A stretch of DNA of 64,000 nt from Planctomycetota bacterium (GCA_021413865.1 JAIOPN010000023.1:1-64000); one strand, 5' to 3'. Numbered from the stretch's first letter, positions 36,322 to 46,303 are shown. Numbers and translations: made by a program. Notes: generated by a model from the sequence alone, not told the origin.

Positions 36322-37881
36322 TTAGCGCGAAGCGGTCGTGGCCGCCGGCGGTTGGGAGGGCGTTGTCACCACGTCGTTCCGGCCGGTGGGGAAGCCCCCC
36401 GCGTCACGGGCGGTGCTGACCAGACGGCCGCCGGCGAAGCCCAGGATCAACGCGGCGACCGCGGCGATGCCCGCGGCCAGCGGGCGGGAGATGCCCGGCG
36501 TCGAGACGGTGTGGCCCTCGGAATCACCGAAGAAGCAGGCGGAAGCGATGCGGAGGTAATACACCGCCGAGACCGCGCTGTTGAGCACGGCGATGACTAC
36601 CAGGCCGACGAACCCGTGCTGGATCGCCGAGCCAAAGAGGTAGATTTTGCCCAGGAAGCCGATCATCGGCGGCAGCCCCAGGAGCGAGAGCACGGAGAGG
36701 AGCATGACCCCCGCGAGGACGGGGTGCGTACGGACGAGACCGGAGATGTCGTCGAAGGTCTCGGCCTCCTCGCCGCGTGCCTGGAGCGAACCAAGGACGG
36801 CGAACGCGCCGATCGTCGCCAGGCCGTAGGCGACGAGGTAGAAGAGGATGGCCGCGGTGCCGTTGCCCAGCGCGTCGCCCGAGCCGTGCAGCGCCAGGAG
36901 GCCGACGAGCATGTACCCGCTGTGCGCGATGGAACTGTACGCCAGGACGCGTTTGACGTTGGATTGCATGAGGCCAAGGACGTTCCCGACCGTCATTGTG
37001 AGCGCGGCCATGATCCAGAGGAGCCAGGTGATGGCGGGCGGTACATAGCCGTCGGGCAGCAGCCCCAGCAGGGCGATCAGTGCGACGAACCCGGCGGTCT
37101 TGGGGACGAAGGCAAGGAAGGCGGTGACGGCCGTGGTGGCTCCCTGATAAACGTCGGCGGCGTAGAAGTGCATGGGCACGGCCGCGATCTTGAAGGCAAC
37201 GCCCAGCAGCGAGAGCACGATGCCGGTGGTCAGCAGCGGGGATATCCTGCCCTGGGCTGCGATCTGCTGGTTGGCGGCATCGACGATAAGGCTGAAGCTG
37301 GTCTGCCCGGTGGCGCCGTAGATGAGGGCGAAGCCGTAGAGGAAGACGGCCGCCGCCATCGCGCCCAAGAAGAAGTATTTGACGCCGGACTCCTGCGCCT
37401 CGACCCGGTCGCGCGAGGTGGCGACCATGACGTAGGTGGGCAGGCTGGTGAGTTCGAGGGCGAGGAAGAGCCAGACGAGGTCGGAAGCGTCGGCGGTGAG
37501 CATGACGCCGGTGAGGCTGAAGAGGAAGAAGGCGAAGAACTCGCCGCGGATGACCAGGCCCGGCTCGAAGGGCTCGCGGCCGGCCTCGATGTCCCGCGTC
37601 ATCTTCAACTGCACGGGCACCGCGGCGGCGACCATGAGCAGGATCAGGCCCACGGCGACGACGGCGAGCTTGATATAGGGCGTCAGGCCGATGACGCCAC
37701 CGGCGTTGCAGACCTGCGCCGCGACGATCCAGCCGGCGACGAGCAGCGACGCGGCCGCGATCCAGCCGGTGAACCGGCGGATGGCCACGCTCCGGGCCAG
37801 GCCCACGAGCAGGCACAACGCCGCGCCAAGCAGCAGCGCGATCTCGGGCCACACCCCGGCGATTTTCTCCGCCATGTTCAT
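36322..37881 (-). CDS. nuoN: NADH-quinone oxidoreductase subunit N
   Basis: A 519-residue polytopic antiporter-type subunit of complex I that takes part in proton pumping. About 14 transmembrane helices; signatures include VEAQESGVKYFFLGAMAAAV with the key Glu and FFLGA region, KIAAVPMHFYAADVYQGATT with the conserved Lys and His, NVKRVLAYSSIAHSGYML and LPPMIGFLGKIYLF. The ATG at 37881 overlaps the nuoM stop codon by 4 bp (ATGA), which implies translational coupling. The C-terminus ends in a Thr/Pro/Ala tail. Confidence 0.95.
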   Translation of the reverse strand: MNMAEKIAGVWPEIALLLGAALCLLVGLARSVAIRRFTGWIAAASLLVAGWIVAAQVCNAGGVIGLTPYIKLAVVAVGLILLMVAAAVPVQLKMTRDIEAGREPFEPGLVIRGEFFAFFLFSLTGVMLTADASDLVWLFLALELTSLPTYVMVATSRDRVEAQESGVKYFFLGAMAAAVFLYGFALIYGATGQTSFSLIVDAANQQIAAQGRISPLLTTGIVLSLLGVAFKIAAVPMHFYAADVYQGATTAVTAFLAFVPKTAGFVALIALLGLLPDGYVPPAITWLLWIMAALTMTVGNVLGLMQSNVKRVLAYSSIAHSGYMLVGLLALHGSGDALGNGTAAILFYLVAYGLATIGAFAVLGSLQARGEEAETFDDISGLVRTHPVLAGVMLLSVLSLLGLPPMIGFLGKIYLFGSAIQHGFVGLVVIAVLNSAVSAVYYLRIASACFFGDSEGHTVSTPGISRPLAAGIAAVAALILGFAGGRLVSTARDAGGFPTGRNDVVTTPSQPPAATTASR

Positions 37882-39629
37882 CGTTCAGGCTCCGCGGGGG
37901 GGGCAACGGCGGGCGGTGCGGCAAGACCGGGGAGTTCGGGGACGATGATCGTCATCCCGTCTTCATTGAGCGCACGTTCTTCGGCCATGATGTCAGTCAG
38001 ATGGGCATCCCGTGCCTGATTGCTGGCGCGGGCGGCGATCATCAGCCGCGCCGGCTCGGTAAGCCTTTCGATCGGCGCCTCCAGTGAGCGGAGGAAGGGG
38101 GTGGGATAGAGCCCCAGCACGAGGCAGCCGATCGCCAGCGGGGCGAGCACGCCGATCTCGCGGGCGCTCAGGTCCTTCACCTCGTGACCGTGCCCGTGGG
38201 CGTCGCCATGGTCGTCGGTGGGAATCTTGGTCGGCCCCCAGACCACGCGGCCGGCCATGTAGAGGATATAGATCGCGCCGAAGATCATGCCCACGCCCGC
38301 GACGGCCGCGTACCACGGGCCGAGCACGTTGCCGGCGGTGAAGGCCCCCAGCAGCGTGAGGAACTCGCCGACAAAGCCGTTGAGCCCCGGCAGGCCGACG
38401 CTGGCGAGGCAGAAGAAGATCATGAAGGTGGACCAGATCGGCATGACGGAGGCCAGGCCGCCCATGCGGGCCATCTCGCGGGTGTGGAACCGCTCATAGA
38501 TCATGCCCACGCAGAGGAAGAGGGCCCCGGTGGAGAGGCCGTGGTTGACCATGTAGGCCACCGCGCCGCCGACGCCGATGGTGTTGATGGCGAAGAGGCC
38601 AAGGACGCAGAAACCAAGGTGGGAGACGGAGGAGTAGGCGATGAGTTTCTTGATGTCCTTCTGCACCCAGCAGATCAGTGCGGTGTAGAGGATGCCGATG
38701 ATCGCCAGGCCGGCAATCCAAGGGGCGAAGTGGACGAGCGCTCCGGGGACGGGGCCGATGACGGGGTCGAGCGCGACGCCGGTCATGGGGATGGCGAAGC
38801 GCAGCAGGCCGTAGGTTCCGAGCTTGAGCAGCACGCCGGCGAGGATGACAGAGCCGGCGGTGGGGGCCTCGGTGTGGGCGAGGGGCAGCCAGGTGTGGAA
38901 GGGGAAGATCGGCACCTTCACCGCAAAGCCGGCGAGCAGCGCCAGGAGCACCCAGGATTGCTGCGCCACGGTCATGTAGGCGGCGGCGTGGTAGAGCGTC
39001 ACGATGTTGAACGACCAGACGCCCGCCCCGGTGAACGGCGTCGCGGCGTCGAGCGTCGTGTTGAACCACGCTACGTAGAGTACGCCGGCGAAGGTGAGCA
39101 TGGAGCCGGTGAAGGTGTAGAGGAAGAAGACGCGTGCGGCGCGGAGGCGGTCGGTGGAGCCGAAGATGCCGATCAGGAAGTAGAGCGGGACGAGGGTGAA
39201 CTCGAAGCAGATGTAGAAGAAGAAGATGTCGGTGGCGACGAAGGTGCCGAGCATGGCCGCTTCGAGGACGAGCAGCCAGAGGAAGAACTCGCGGGCGCGT
39301 TCCTTGACGGCGGTGAAGGAGCCCAGCACGACCAGGGGCATGAGGAAGGTCGTAAGCAGGACGAGCCAGAGGGAGATGGCGTCGATGCCGAAGCCGAACT
39401 TCAGGCCGAACGCGGGGACCCAGTTGTGGAAGAAGCCGAATTGGAGGTCCTGCGTCCGCGTCCAGTCGAATTGGAATGCCAGACCGAGCGAGAGCGCGAA
39501 GGTAAGGAGCGTATAGGCCAGCGCGAACGGCCGGACGGCCGAGTCGTTGCCACGCGGCAGGAACATCAACCCGAGACCGCCCAGGAGCGGCACGAGGATC
39601 ATGACGAGCATGATGGTGGTGGGATTCAT
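37878..39629 (-). CDS. nuoM: NADH-quinone oxidoreductase subunit M
   Basis: A 583-residue antiporter-type proton-pumping subunit. Signatures: FYICFEFTLVPLYFLIGIFG with the essential Glu, AVKVPIFPFHTWLPLAHTEA, DIKKLIAYSSVSHLGFCVLG and VGLPGLNGFVGEFLTLLGAF. It is longer than most NuoM (~500) because of a hydrophilic His/Asp/Gly loop (DDHGDAHGHGHEVKDLSARE at ~470-490) and a ~50-residue polar C-terminal extension. Order J-K-L-M-N on the minus strand is conserved. Confidence 0.95.
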   Translation of the reverse strand: MNPTTIMLVMILVPLLGGLGLMFLPRGNDSAVRPFALAYTLLTFALSLGLAFQFDWTRTQDLQFGFFHNWVPAFGLKFGFGIDAISLWLVLLTTFLMPLVVLGSFTAVKERAREFFLWLLVLEAAMLGTFVATDIFFFYICFEFTLVPLYFLIGIFGSTDRLRAARVFFLYTFTGSMLTFAGVLYVAWFNTTLDAATPFTGAGVWSFNIVTLYHAAAYMTVAQQSWVLLALLAGFAVKVPIFPFHTWLPLAHTEAPTAGSVILAGVLLKLGTYGLLRFAIPMTGVALDPVIGPVPGALVHFAPWIAGLAIIGILYTALICWVQKDIKKLIAYSSVSHLGFCVLGLFAINTIGVGGAVAYMVNHGLSTGALFLCVGMIYERFHTREMARMGGLASVMPIWSTFMIFFCLASVGLPGLNGFVGEFLTLLGAFTAGNVLGPWYAAVAGVGMIFGAIYILYMAGRVVWGPTKIPTDDHGDAHGHGHEVKDLSAREIGVLAPLAIGCLVLGLYPTPFLRSLEAPIERLTEPARLMIAARASNQARDAHLTDIMAEERALNEDGMTIIVPELPGLAAPPAVAPPAEPER

Positions 39630-39683
39630 GGGTGGGGCGTGATCCGTGAGTCACCGGCTTGCATCGCCGGGGCAGTCATTCCG

Positions 39684-41699
39684 TTAGTTGGCGACAAAGA
39701 GGACCAGTAGGAGCAGCACGGCCGCACCGCACGCCATGCCCAGGCCGTAGCCCTGCAGCGCCCCGGTCTGGAGCCTGCGGGCGCCGATGCCCAGGGCGCG
39801 GGGGACGAGGCCGACGAGCGTCACAAGGGCGTCGATGATCAGGCGGTCGATCGCGAAGAAGATCTCGCCCTTGGTGCGCAGCGGCGTGACGATGGCGGCG
39901 TCGTTGATCTCATCGACGTAGTACTTGTTGTTGAGCAGGGTGACGATGGACTTGTACTGCCGGGCGGCGGCGTCGGCGGCGGGGCGGTTGAGCCAGTGGA
40001 AGTAGGCCGCCAGCGCGATGCCGAGGATGGAGATGGCCGAGCTGATGACCATCATGGCGGTGTGCAGGTGGTAGCCGAAGAGTTCGGCGGCGTGGGCGGA
40101 TTCCCCGCCGTGGACCGCGGCCGTTGAACTCTCCACCATCGACTCGATCCAGCCCGAGTGCTCCGCCCAGTAGCCCGCGGCGATCGCGCCGGCGGCCAGC
40201 ACGATCAGCGGCAGGTTCATCAGCAGGGGCATCTCGTGCGCGTCGTGGTGGTGCTCGACCTTGATGTCCGACGCCGCTTGCGGCTTGGCGTCTTCCCCGT
40301 GGCCGTGGTCGTGCCCATGCTCCTCCGCACCGTGGTGTTCCTCACCCATCTCGTACTGCTCGGGCCCCATGAACACGCGGAACCAGAGGCGGAAGGTGTA
40401 GAACGCGGTGAGGAAGGCCGTGAACAGGCCCAGGATACCCAGCGCGAGGAAGAGCGGTTGGCCGTGCTCACCTAATCCCTTTTCCATCACGGCGGCGAGG
40501 ATCATGTCCTTGGAGAAGAAGCCGGCGGTGAGCGGGAAGCCCGCCAGCGCAAGGCAGCCGACGAACATGAGCCAGCAGGTGACCGGCATCTTCGTGCGCA
40601 GGCCCGACATCTTGCGGAGGTCGAGCTGGCCCGCCAGGGCGTGCATCACGGAACCCGCGGTGAGGAAGAGCAGCGCCTTGAAGAAGGCGTGCGTGAACAG
40701 GTGGAACACACCGCCCACGGTGCTCAGCGCGCCCACGCCCAGGAACATGTAGCCGAGCTGCGAGATCGTCGAGTAGGCGTAGATGCGCTTGATGTCGTAC
40801 TGGCAGAGCGCGATGGTCGCGGCGAACACCGCGGTAAGCCCGCCGACCACGGCCACGACCGGCAACGCGTAGGGCGAGAGCACAAAGATCGGCAGCAGGC
40901 GTGCGATCATATAGACGCCGGCGGTCACCATCGTGGCGGCGTGGATGAGGGCGGAGACGGGCGTCGGGCCCTCCATGGCGTCGGGGAGCCAGACGTAGAG
41001 CGGGAGCTGCGCCGACTTGCCGAACGCGCCGAGCATGAGCAAGAAGGGGATCAGCGTGACGGCCGTCGAGGGCTCGCTGACGTGCTCCGCCGCGATGATC
41101 GCCTCGCGCAGGCTCACGGTGCCGAACGTCTGATAGACCAGGAAGATGCCCAGCGCGAAGCCCAGGTCGCCGATGCGGTTGACGATGAAGGCCTTCTTGG
41201 CGGCGGCCACGGCGGAGGGCTTGTTGTAGTAGTAGCCGATGAGCAGGTAGGAGCAGAGGCCCACCCCCTCCCAGCCCAGGTAGAGCAGGACGAGGTTGTC
41301 CGCCATGACCAGGTTGGTCATCGCGAAGATGAAGAGGCTGACGAAGGTGAAGAAGCGGGCGTAGCCCTTGTCCCCCTTCATATAGAAGGCCGCGTACCAC
41401 GCCACCAGCGTGCCGATGCCGCAGACCACGAAGAGCATGATCAGGGTGAGCGGGTCGATGAAGTAGGAGAAGTTGGCGCTGAAGCCGCCGATGTTGATCC
41501 ACTCGAAGAAGGGCACGACCGCGCCGCCGGGGGGCACGCCGCCGCGGTGCAGGAAGGCGATCACGAAGCCCGAGGCGATGGAGAGGATGCAGATCGGCGC
41601 CGCCAGGCAGCGCAGCGCCTTCTTCGTGCAGCAGAGACCGCAAAGCACCGCCGCGAGCGCGGGCAGCCAGGGGATGAATTTGATGAGGTCGAGGTTCAT
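39684..41699 (-). CDS. nuoL: NADH-quinone oxidoreductase subunit L
   Basis: A 671-residue proton-pumping subunit with the long lateral helix typical of NuoL. Signatures: FFTFVSLFIFAMTNLVMADN, YLGWEGVGLCSYLLIGYYYN, QLPLYVWLPDAMEGPTPVSA, LIHAATMVTAGVYMIAR and DIKRIYAYSTISQLGYMFLG. A His-rich cytoplasmic or periplasmic loop (HHGAEEHGHDHGHG and HHHDAHE at ~446-490) is unusual. The C-terminal helix region carries NKYYVDEINDAAIV, characteristic of NuoL. Confidence 0.96.
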   Translation of the reverse strand: MNLDLIKFIPWLPALAAVLCGLCCTKKALRCLAAPICILSIASGFVIAFLHRGGVPPGGAVVPFFEWINIGGFSANFSYFIDPLTLIMLFVVCGIGTLVAWYAAFYMKGDKGYARFFTFVSLFIFAMTNLVMADNLVLLYLGWEGVGLCSYLLIGYYYNKPSAVAAAKKAFIVNRIGDLGFALGIFLVYQTFGTVSLREAIIAAEHVSEPSTAVTLIPFLLMLGAFGKSAQLPLYVWLPDAMEGPTPVSALIHAATMVTAGVYMIARLLPIFVLSPYALPVVAVVGGLTAVFAATIALCQYDIKRIYAYSTISQLGYMFLGVGALSTVGGVFHLFTHAFFKALLFLTAGSVMHALAGQLDLRKMSGLRTKMPVTCWLMFVGCLALAGFPLTAGFFSKDMILAAVMEKGLGEHGQPLFLALGILGLFTAFLTAFYTFRLWFRVFMGPEQYEMGEEHHGAEEHGHDHGHGEDAKPQAASDIKVEHHHDAHEMPLLMNLPLIVLAAGAIAAGYWAEHSGWIESMVESSTAAVHGGESAHAAELFGYHLHTAMMVISSAISILGIALAAYFHWLNRPAADAAARQYKSIVTLLNNKYYVDEINDAAIVTPLRTKGEIFFAIDRLIIDALVTLVGLVPRALGIGARRLQTGALQGYGLGMACGAAVLLLLVLFVAN

Positions 41700-41718
41700 G
41701 TGAAAAACGGCTGAGGGC

Positions 41719-42039
41719 TTAGCCCTTCATCTCCCCCCACGCCTGGGCGTCGAGCGTCCGACGGCGGCGGAACAGCAGCACGACCAGGCCCAGCGCCAGG
41801 GCCGCTTCGGCGGCGGCGATCGTCAGCAGGAAGATCACGAAGGTCTGCCCCGTGTCGTTCTGGTGATAACGGCTGAAGGCCACCAGCGTCACCGCCACGC
41901 CCTGGAACATCATCTCCGTGCAGAGGAACATGATGATCAGGTTGCGCCGTGAGATGAAGCCGATCACGCCCAGCACAAAGAGCACCGCCCCGGTGAAGAG
42001 GTAGTGCGCCAGCGTCAGGCTGTGCAGCGGATCGGTCAT
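41719..42039 (-). CDS. nuoK: NADH-quinone oxidoreductase subunit K
   Basis: A 106-residue, three-helix subunit: LTLAHYLFTGAVLFVLGVIG, then RRNLIIMFLCTEMMFQGVAV with the conserved Glu, and FVIFLLTIAAAEAALALGLV with the second Glu, followed by a basic RRRRTLDAQ loop. The ATG overlaps the nuoJ stop by 4 bp. Length is typical of the family. Confidence 0.95.
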   Translation of the reverse strand: MTDPLHSLTLAHYLFTGAVLFVLGVIGFISRRNLIIMFLCTEMMFQGVAVTLVAFSRYHQNDTGQTFVIFLLTIAAAEAALALGLVVLLFRRRRTLDAQAWGEMKG

Positions 42040-42890
42040 GCGTTCCCCGTTGTCGATGCGGGCGGATCGCCGGGCTCATCCACGCGCTTGCGTGCGATGA
42101 CCACGGCCCCGACCAGCGAGACGAGCAGGATCACGCCCGCCAGCTCCAGGCCCAGCGGGTGGTTGCGGAACAGGTCCAGGCCGACGCGTTCGACGTTGTG
42201 CAGTTGCCGGGTCGGCGCTAGTTCTTCGGTGGAGATGCCGTTGGCGCTGCCGGCGAGTTTTCCCGCGAGGGCGGCGTCGAGCCGGTTGGGGAGGATCGCG
42301 CCGTCGCCGGAGATGATCTGCTCGTCCGTCAGCCCCCGCGCGGCGGGGTTGGGCACGATGGCGTTGGGGTTGAAGGCGACCGATAGCAGGGCCGCCAGCA
42401 GGAGAAATCCCACCGCCACAGCCATGAGGGGCTCACGGGCAACACGGTCGTACTCGGGTGAGTCCGCCGCGTCGGCGTCGCCCGCCTGGGCGGCGAGCAT
42501 GATGACAAAGACGTAGGTCACCAGGATCGCCCCGCCGTAGATGATGACCATGGCGAAGGCCATGAACTCGGCGTTGAGCGTCAGGAAAAGCCCGGACGAC
42601 GCGAGGACGACCATGACGAACCAGAGGGCGGAATAGACGGGCCGGGTGTGGGTTATGACGCGGACGGCCGAGCCGATGGCGATGGCGGAGAAAATGTAGT
42701 AGCAGGCCATCGCCGAGCGCGCCAGGCCGGTCTCGTAGGGCATCTCGCGCGAGAGATAGAGCCAGAGGCCGCCGAGCGTGGCGGCGCCGAGCAGGCCGCC
42801 GAGGAACCGGGGGTTGTAGCCCGGCCGGGGCATCATGAGCAAGAGGGCGGCGGCGCCGACCACCGAGGCGATATACAGGGCGTACGTCAT
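42036..42890 (-). CDS. nuoJ: NADH-quinone oxidoreductase subunit J
   Basis: A 284-residue membrane subunit (start MTYALYIASVVGAAALLLMM; in-frame alternatives at 42923 and GTG 42929 would add 11-13 residues). The core is MACYYIFSAIAIGSAVRVIT, ALWFVMVVLASSGLFLTLNA, EFMAFAMVIIYGGAILVTYV and FVIML, the hallmark helix of NuoJ. It is extended N-terminally by one or two extra helices and has a large loop (~175-250) before the last helix, so it is well above the usual ~165-220 residues. First gene of the nuoJKLMN block; no ribosome-binding site stands out at either candidate start. Confidence 0.9.
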   Translation of the reverse strand: MTYALYIASVVGAAALLLMMPRPGYNPRFLGGLLGAATLGGLWLYLSREMPYETGLARSAMACYYIFSAIAIGSAVRVITHTRPVYSALWFVMVVLASSGLFLTLNAEFMAFAMVIIYGGAILVTYVFVIMLAAQAGDADAADSPEYDRVAREPLMAVAVGFLLLAALLSVAFNPNAIVPNPAARGLTDEQIISGDGAILPNRLDAALAGKLAGSANGISTEELAPTRQLHNVERVGLDLFRNHPLGLELAGVILLVSLVGAVVIARKRVDEPGDPPASTTGNA

Positions 42891-43104
42891 AGAGCCGATC
42901 GAGCCCGTCGGGGGCTGCGCCATACGCACAAAACCGACACGATCGGCACCCGCCGACCGAGAGAGGGCACAGCATAAGAACGCCTCCGGGTGATTGCAAC
43001 TTTGTTGGCGGGCGCGGTGGAAAGCGCGGATTCACGATCGATGGATCAGGCCGGTGGAGACGAACAGCGGCCTGTTACACTGTTGCCCAAACCGGGAACC
43101 CTTC

Positions 43105-44007
43105 ATGCGTTGCCGCACCTGCGGGTACATCCTTTGCAATCTCCGCCAGCCCGTTTGCCCCGAATGCGGCACGGGGTTCGACATCCGCAGCTACAAGTTC
43201 ACGAAGGAGACGGTCGCCTTCGCGTGCCCGTACTGCGACGCGATGCACGCGGGGCAGGGCACGAAGTACATCCCGGAAGAGGCGGACACAGCCACCTGCC
43301 GCGCCTGTGGTCGGGAGATGAACGTCGCGTGCATGCGGGTCGTTCCCCTCGTGCCGCTCGATCAGGTGGAGGCGATCCTCGATACCACGCTGCCGTGGGA
43401 GGAGCGTCGGCACCTCGGGCGGGTCAAGGCGTGGTGGAAGACTTGCGTCATGGCGATGCTCCGGCCCGGTGAGATGGGGCGGAAGATCGACGCGACGACC
43501 TCTCTGAAGCAGGCGTATTGGTACGCGGTATGGGTGCTGCTGCCCGGCGTGATCGTGCACGGGCTCCTGCTCATGATCGCGCTCGGGATCGTTGTAATGG
43601 TGTTTCTGGCGTCGAGCCTCAATCGGCATGACGTCATCGAGATCATTGTTTATGGCACGGCGGTGGCTGTGGCCTTCTTCGTAGTGTTGCCGCTAATCTT
43701 CCCCCTCTTTGTCATCTCGTTCATGGCCGCTCCCGCGCACCTCCTGCTGCGCGTGCTGGGGAAGACCCGGCAACCGTTCCGCGCCACGGCGGTGGGGTGT
43801 CTCTATGCCACCGAGCCGATGTGGGTGCTGCTTATCCCGGTGTGCGGGTACTACACGCTGAATATTTTTCAGATATGGGCCGTCGTCTCGACGGTGATCG
43901 TGACCAAAAATGTCCACAAAGCCCATGGGGGCTGGGCGACGCTGGCGGTGCTCTGGTTTCCCGTCACCCTGTTGGTTGCGATGACATCGTTCGCGATTAC
44001 GAGATAA
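43105..44007 (+). CDS. zinc-ribbon multi-pass membrane protein
   Basis: A 300-residue protein. The start MRCRTCGYILCNLRQPVCPE opens a CxxC...CxxC zinc ribbon that is followed by a second ribbon (FACPYCDAMHAGQGT ... TCRACGREM). From ~125 there are about five transmembrane helices (WVLLPGVIVHGLLLMIALGI, VAFFVVLPLIFPLFVISFMA, EPMWVLLIPVCGYYT, TLAVLWFPVTLLVAMTSFAI) in a Yip1-like layout. Start 43105 is chosen because the family begins at the first ribbon and GGGAA lies upstream. Divergent from nuoJ. Function unknown; such proteins are common in planctomycetes. Confidence 0.7.
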   Translation: MRCRTCGYILCNLRQPVCPECGTGFDIRSYKFTKETVAFACPYCDAMHAGQGTKYIPEEADTATCRACGREMNVACMRVVPLVPLDQVEAILDTTLPWEERRHLGRVKAWWKTCVMAMLRPGEMGRKIDATTSLKQAYWYAVWVLLPGVIVHGLLLMIALGIVVMVFLASSLNRHDVIEIIVYGTAVAVAFFVVLPLIFPLFVISFMAAPAHLLLRVLGKTRQPFRATAVGCLYATEPMWVLLIPVCGYYTLNIFQIWAVVSTVIVTKNVHKAHGGWATLAVLWFPVTLLVAMTSFAITR

Positions 44008-44024
44008 AACTGAGCGGCCCGACC

Positions 44025-46241
44025 TCACACCCGGACGCTTTCGCGGTGGTCGTGGCGGTGACCGATGGTGGAATGGACGGGCTGGCCGCAGGTCGGGCAG
44101 GCCTGCATCTGCTCGAGCTTCTCCAAGTAGGCCATCAGCGTCGAGACGACCGTCGCGTGGCTCCACGTCAGCGGTGAAACCGAGAGCGGGGCGTTGGTCT
44201 GCGGGTGCACCTGTTCGGCCAGCACGCCCGACGGCAGGGCGTGGGCGGCGACCCACTCAAAGATCGGCAACGCCTTGCGCAGCTCTTCAGGGGTGGACGC
44301 CTTGGCGATATGCCACTCTGCGAGCCAGAGCGTGCAGATGAACCAGGGGTTGCCCGGCACCTTGTCGGTGTCGTCGGAGATGCGGTGGTAGAAATCGACC
44401 TCGTACCGCGCCACGCCGCCCACGGGTGTCTTGACCCACAGGCGGGATTCGATCGCCTCCATGGTCTTGCGGACACGCTCGTCGTTCACATCAAGCAGCC
44501 CCATCGAGAAGATGGCGTACATCGAGCTGTCGATGACGGAGTCCCGCTCGAAGGCGAAGTCGGCGTGCGGCGGCGTCTCGGCGTGCCGGCCGTTGCCGTT
44601 GCCATTGTGCGGTGCGACGGCGTGGTCCGGCCGCGGCGTCCGGCCGGCGATCACGTCCGCCATCAGCCGGGCGGTGCGGTCGTGGTCCAGCGGGACGATG
44701 CGGCGCAGGAACCGGTCGTGCTCGGGCGACCACATGTATTTGCAGAACGCCTCGCGCGTCTGCTCCGCGGCGCGGAGGTAGGTCGCCGCGCGGGACGTGT
44801 CGCCGAAGCTCACCGCGAACTGGTGCGCCGCCATCAGGCCCGCGTACACCGTCGCCACCGTGAAGGCGTGCACGCCCCATCGCTCCTCCCAGAGGTCGTA
44901 GCTGGGCAGGGGCAGGTGCGTGTCCGGGTCGCGGAAGCGCACGAGGAAGTCGGCCGCACGGATGATCAGGTTCATCCAGAGCGGGCGGACGAACTCGATG
45001 TCGCGGTAGATCGCGTAGTGCCGCCAGAGCGCCCAGAGCACGAGCGCGGTTTCGTCCTCCTGGATGGGGAGCTGCGGCTTGCCCAGGGCGACCCACGGGT
45101 GCCAGCTCGACGCCGGGCTGCCGTCGGGGTTGTACTTGTGCAGGAGGAACCCCTGCTCGTGGATGATGCGCGAGCAGAGGGAATAGAACGACCGCGCCAC
45201 GTCGGGGAAGCCCGCCGAGTCCAGCGCGGCGGCGACCATCGCGCCGTCGCGGGGCCAGAGGTAACTGTAGGTGTCGCGCGAGAACTGCATGATGTCCGAG
45301 TCGTTGGCGGCGATGATCGCGCCGGTGACGTTGTCGATCTGCGTGCGCACGACCAGCAGCGAGCGCTTGAAGAGGTCGATCACCTGCGGCGAGGGTCCGC
45401 CCTCCTCGGGCGCGGGGAAGCGTGACCGGCTGGCCTGGAGCCAGAGCCGCCAGTAAGCCGTGGTGCGGTTGATGACACCCTGCGGCCCCTCGCGGTGGAT
45501 GAAGTGGTGGATCTCCTGCATGTCGCCGAGGTTGAACCCGGCGCCCAGGATCATGTAAACGGTGCGCGACCCGCCCGGCGGGAGCGCGACCTGCAGCATC
45601 ATGGTGGAGTCCACCGCGCCCTGCGCGATGGCGTTGCCGCCCAGCCGGCCGTCCTCGGCGTCGCGCCACGTGCCCTCGGCTCCGCGGAAGCCCGAGGTGC
45701 CCGTGGCGTACTCGTCGATGCGCTGCTCGCCGTCGGCGTGCCAGGTCGCCATCAGGTACCGGTTCGTGCGGTAGTGGATCAGGGCGCGGAACTGCGGGTC
45801 GAAGTAGGCGGTGTCGCCCACCTTCGTGCCGTACATGTCGAAGTCGAGGTGCTGAAACAGGTGGACCTCGCGCTGCGCGTCGCTGAGGTTGCGCACCTCG
45901 ATGCGGCGGACGAGCACCGGGCGGTGGAAATCCACCACGTCGCAGCAGCGCAGCTCGATCTGTAATTCGTCGTGCGTCATGACGACGTCGCTCGCCAGCG
46001 TGTCGGGCTGGTAGCCCAGGTGGATCTTCCAGCCCTGCGTGGACCAGTGGAGGCGGCGCTTGCGGCGGTCGCTGCCCCCGCCCTGGTGCGTGGAGCGCTC
46101 GGCCCAGACGCCGAACCGGCACGGGCCGCCCCCCGCGTGGTTTTCCTGGCCCACGTGAGGGAAATAGACGTCCCTGATCTGGTAGTGCTGGTCGTAGGTG
46201 ACCAGGAGTTGACCATTGCCGACGGGGATATCGCGGGGCAT
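44025..46241 (-). CDS. glycoside hydrolase family 15 (glucoamylase/trehalase-like)
   Basis: A 738-residue enzyme. The N-terminal beta-sandwich super-domain (~1-270, with QHYQIRDVYFPHVGQENHAG) precedes an (alpha/alpha)6 barrel: FSRDTYSYLWPRDGAMVAAA, GSPASSWHPWVALGKPQLPI followed by QEDETALVLWALWRHYAIYR, SYDLWEERWGVHAFTV with the acid Glu, and ALPSGVLAEQVHPQTNAPLS near the C-terminus with the base Glu. A late CPTCGQPVHS may bind zinc. No signal peptide, so it probably acts in the cytoplasm on maltodextrin, glucan or trehalose. An upstream FliA-like motif sits at 46304-46316. Confidence 0.9.
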   Translation of the reverse strand: MPRDIPVGNGQLLVTYDQHYQIRDVYFPHVGQENHAGGGPCRFGVWAERSTHQGGGSDRRKRRLHWSTQGWKIHLGYQPDTLASDVVMTHDELQIELRCCDVVDFHRPVLVRRIEVRNLSDAQREVHLFQHLDFDMYGTKVGDTAYFDPQFRALIHYRTNRYLMATWHADGEQRIDEYATGTSGFRGAEGTWRDAEDGRLGGNAIAQGAVDSTMMLQVALPPGGSRTVYMILGAGFNLGDMQEIHHFIHREGPQGVINRTTAYWRLWLQASRSRFPAPEEGGPSPQVIDLFKRSLLVVRTQIDNVTGAIIAANDSDIMQFSRDTYSYLWPRDGAMVAAALDSAGFPDVARSFYSLCSRIIHEQGFLLHKYNPDGSPASSWHPWVALGKPQLPIQEDETALVLWALWRHYAIYRDIEFVRPLWMNLIIRAADFLVRFRDPDTHLPLPSYDLWEERWGVHAFTVATVYAGLMAAHQFAVSFGDTSRAATYLRAAEQTREAFCKYMWSPEHDRFLRRIVPLDHDRTARLMADVIAGRTPRPDHAVAPHNGNGNGRHAETPPHADFAFERDSVIDSSMYAIFSMGLLDVNDERVRKTMEAIESRLWVKTPVGGVARYEVDFYHRISDDTDKVPGNPWFICTLWLAEWHIAKASTPEELRKALPIFEWVAAHALPSGVLAEQVHPQTNAPLSVSPLTWSHATVVSTLMAYLEKLEQMQACPTCGQPVHSTIGHRHDHRESVRV

Positions 46242-46303
46242 TCCGGCCTTTCCGTGTTCGCTCGGTCACACAGCCCGCCCGCTCCTTCGCGGGGGCACAG
46301 CCT

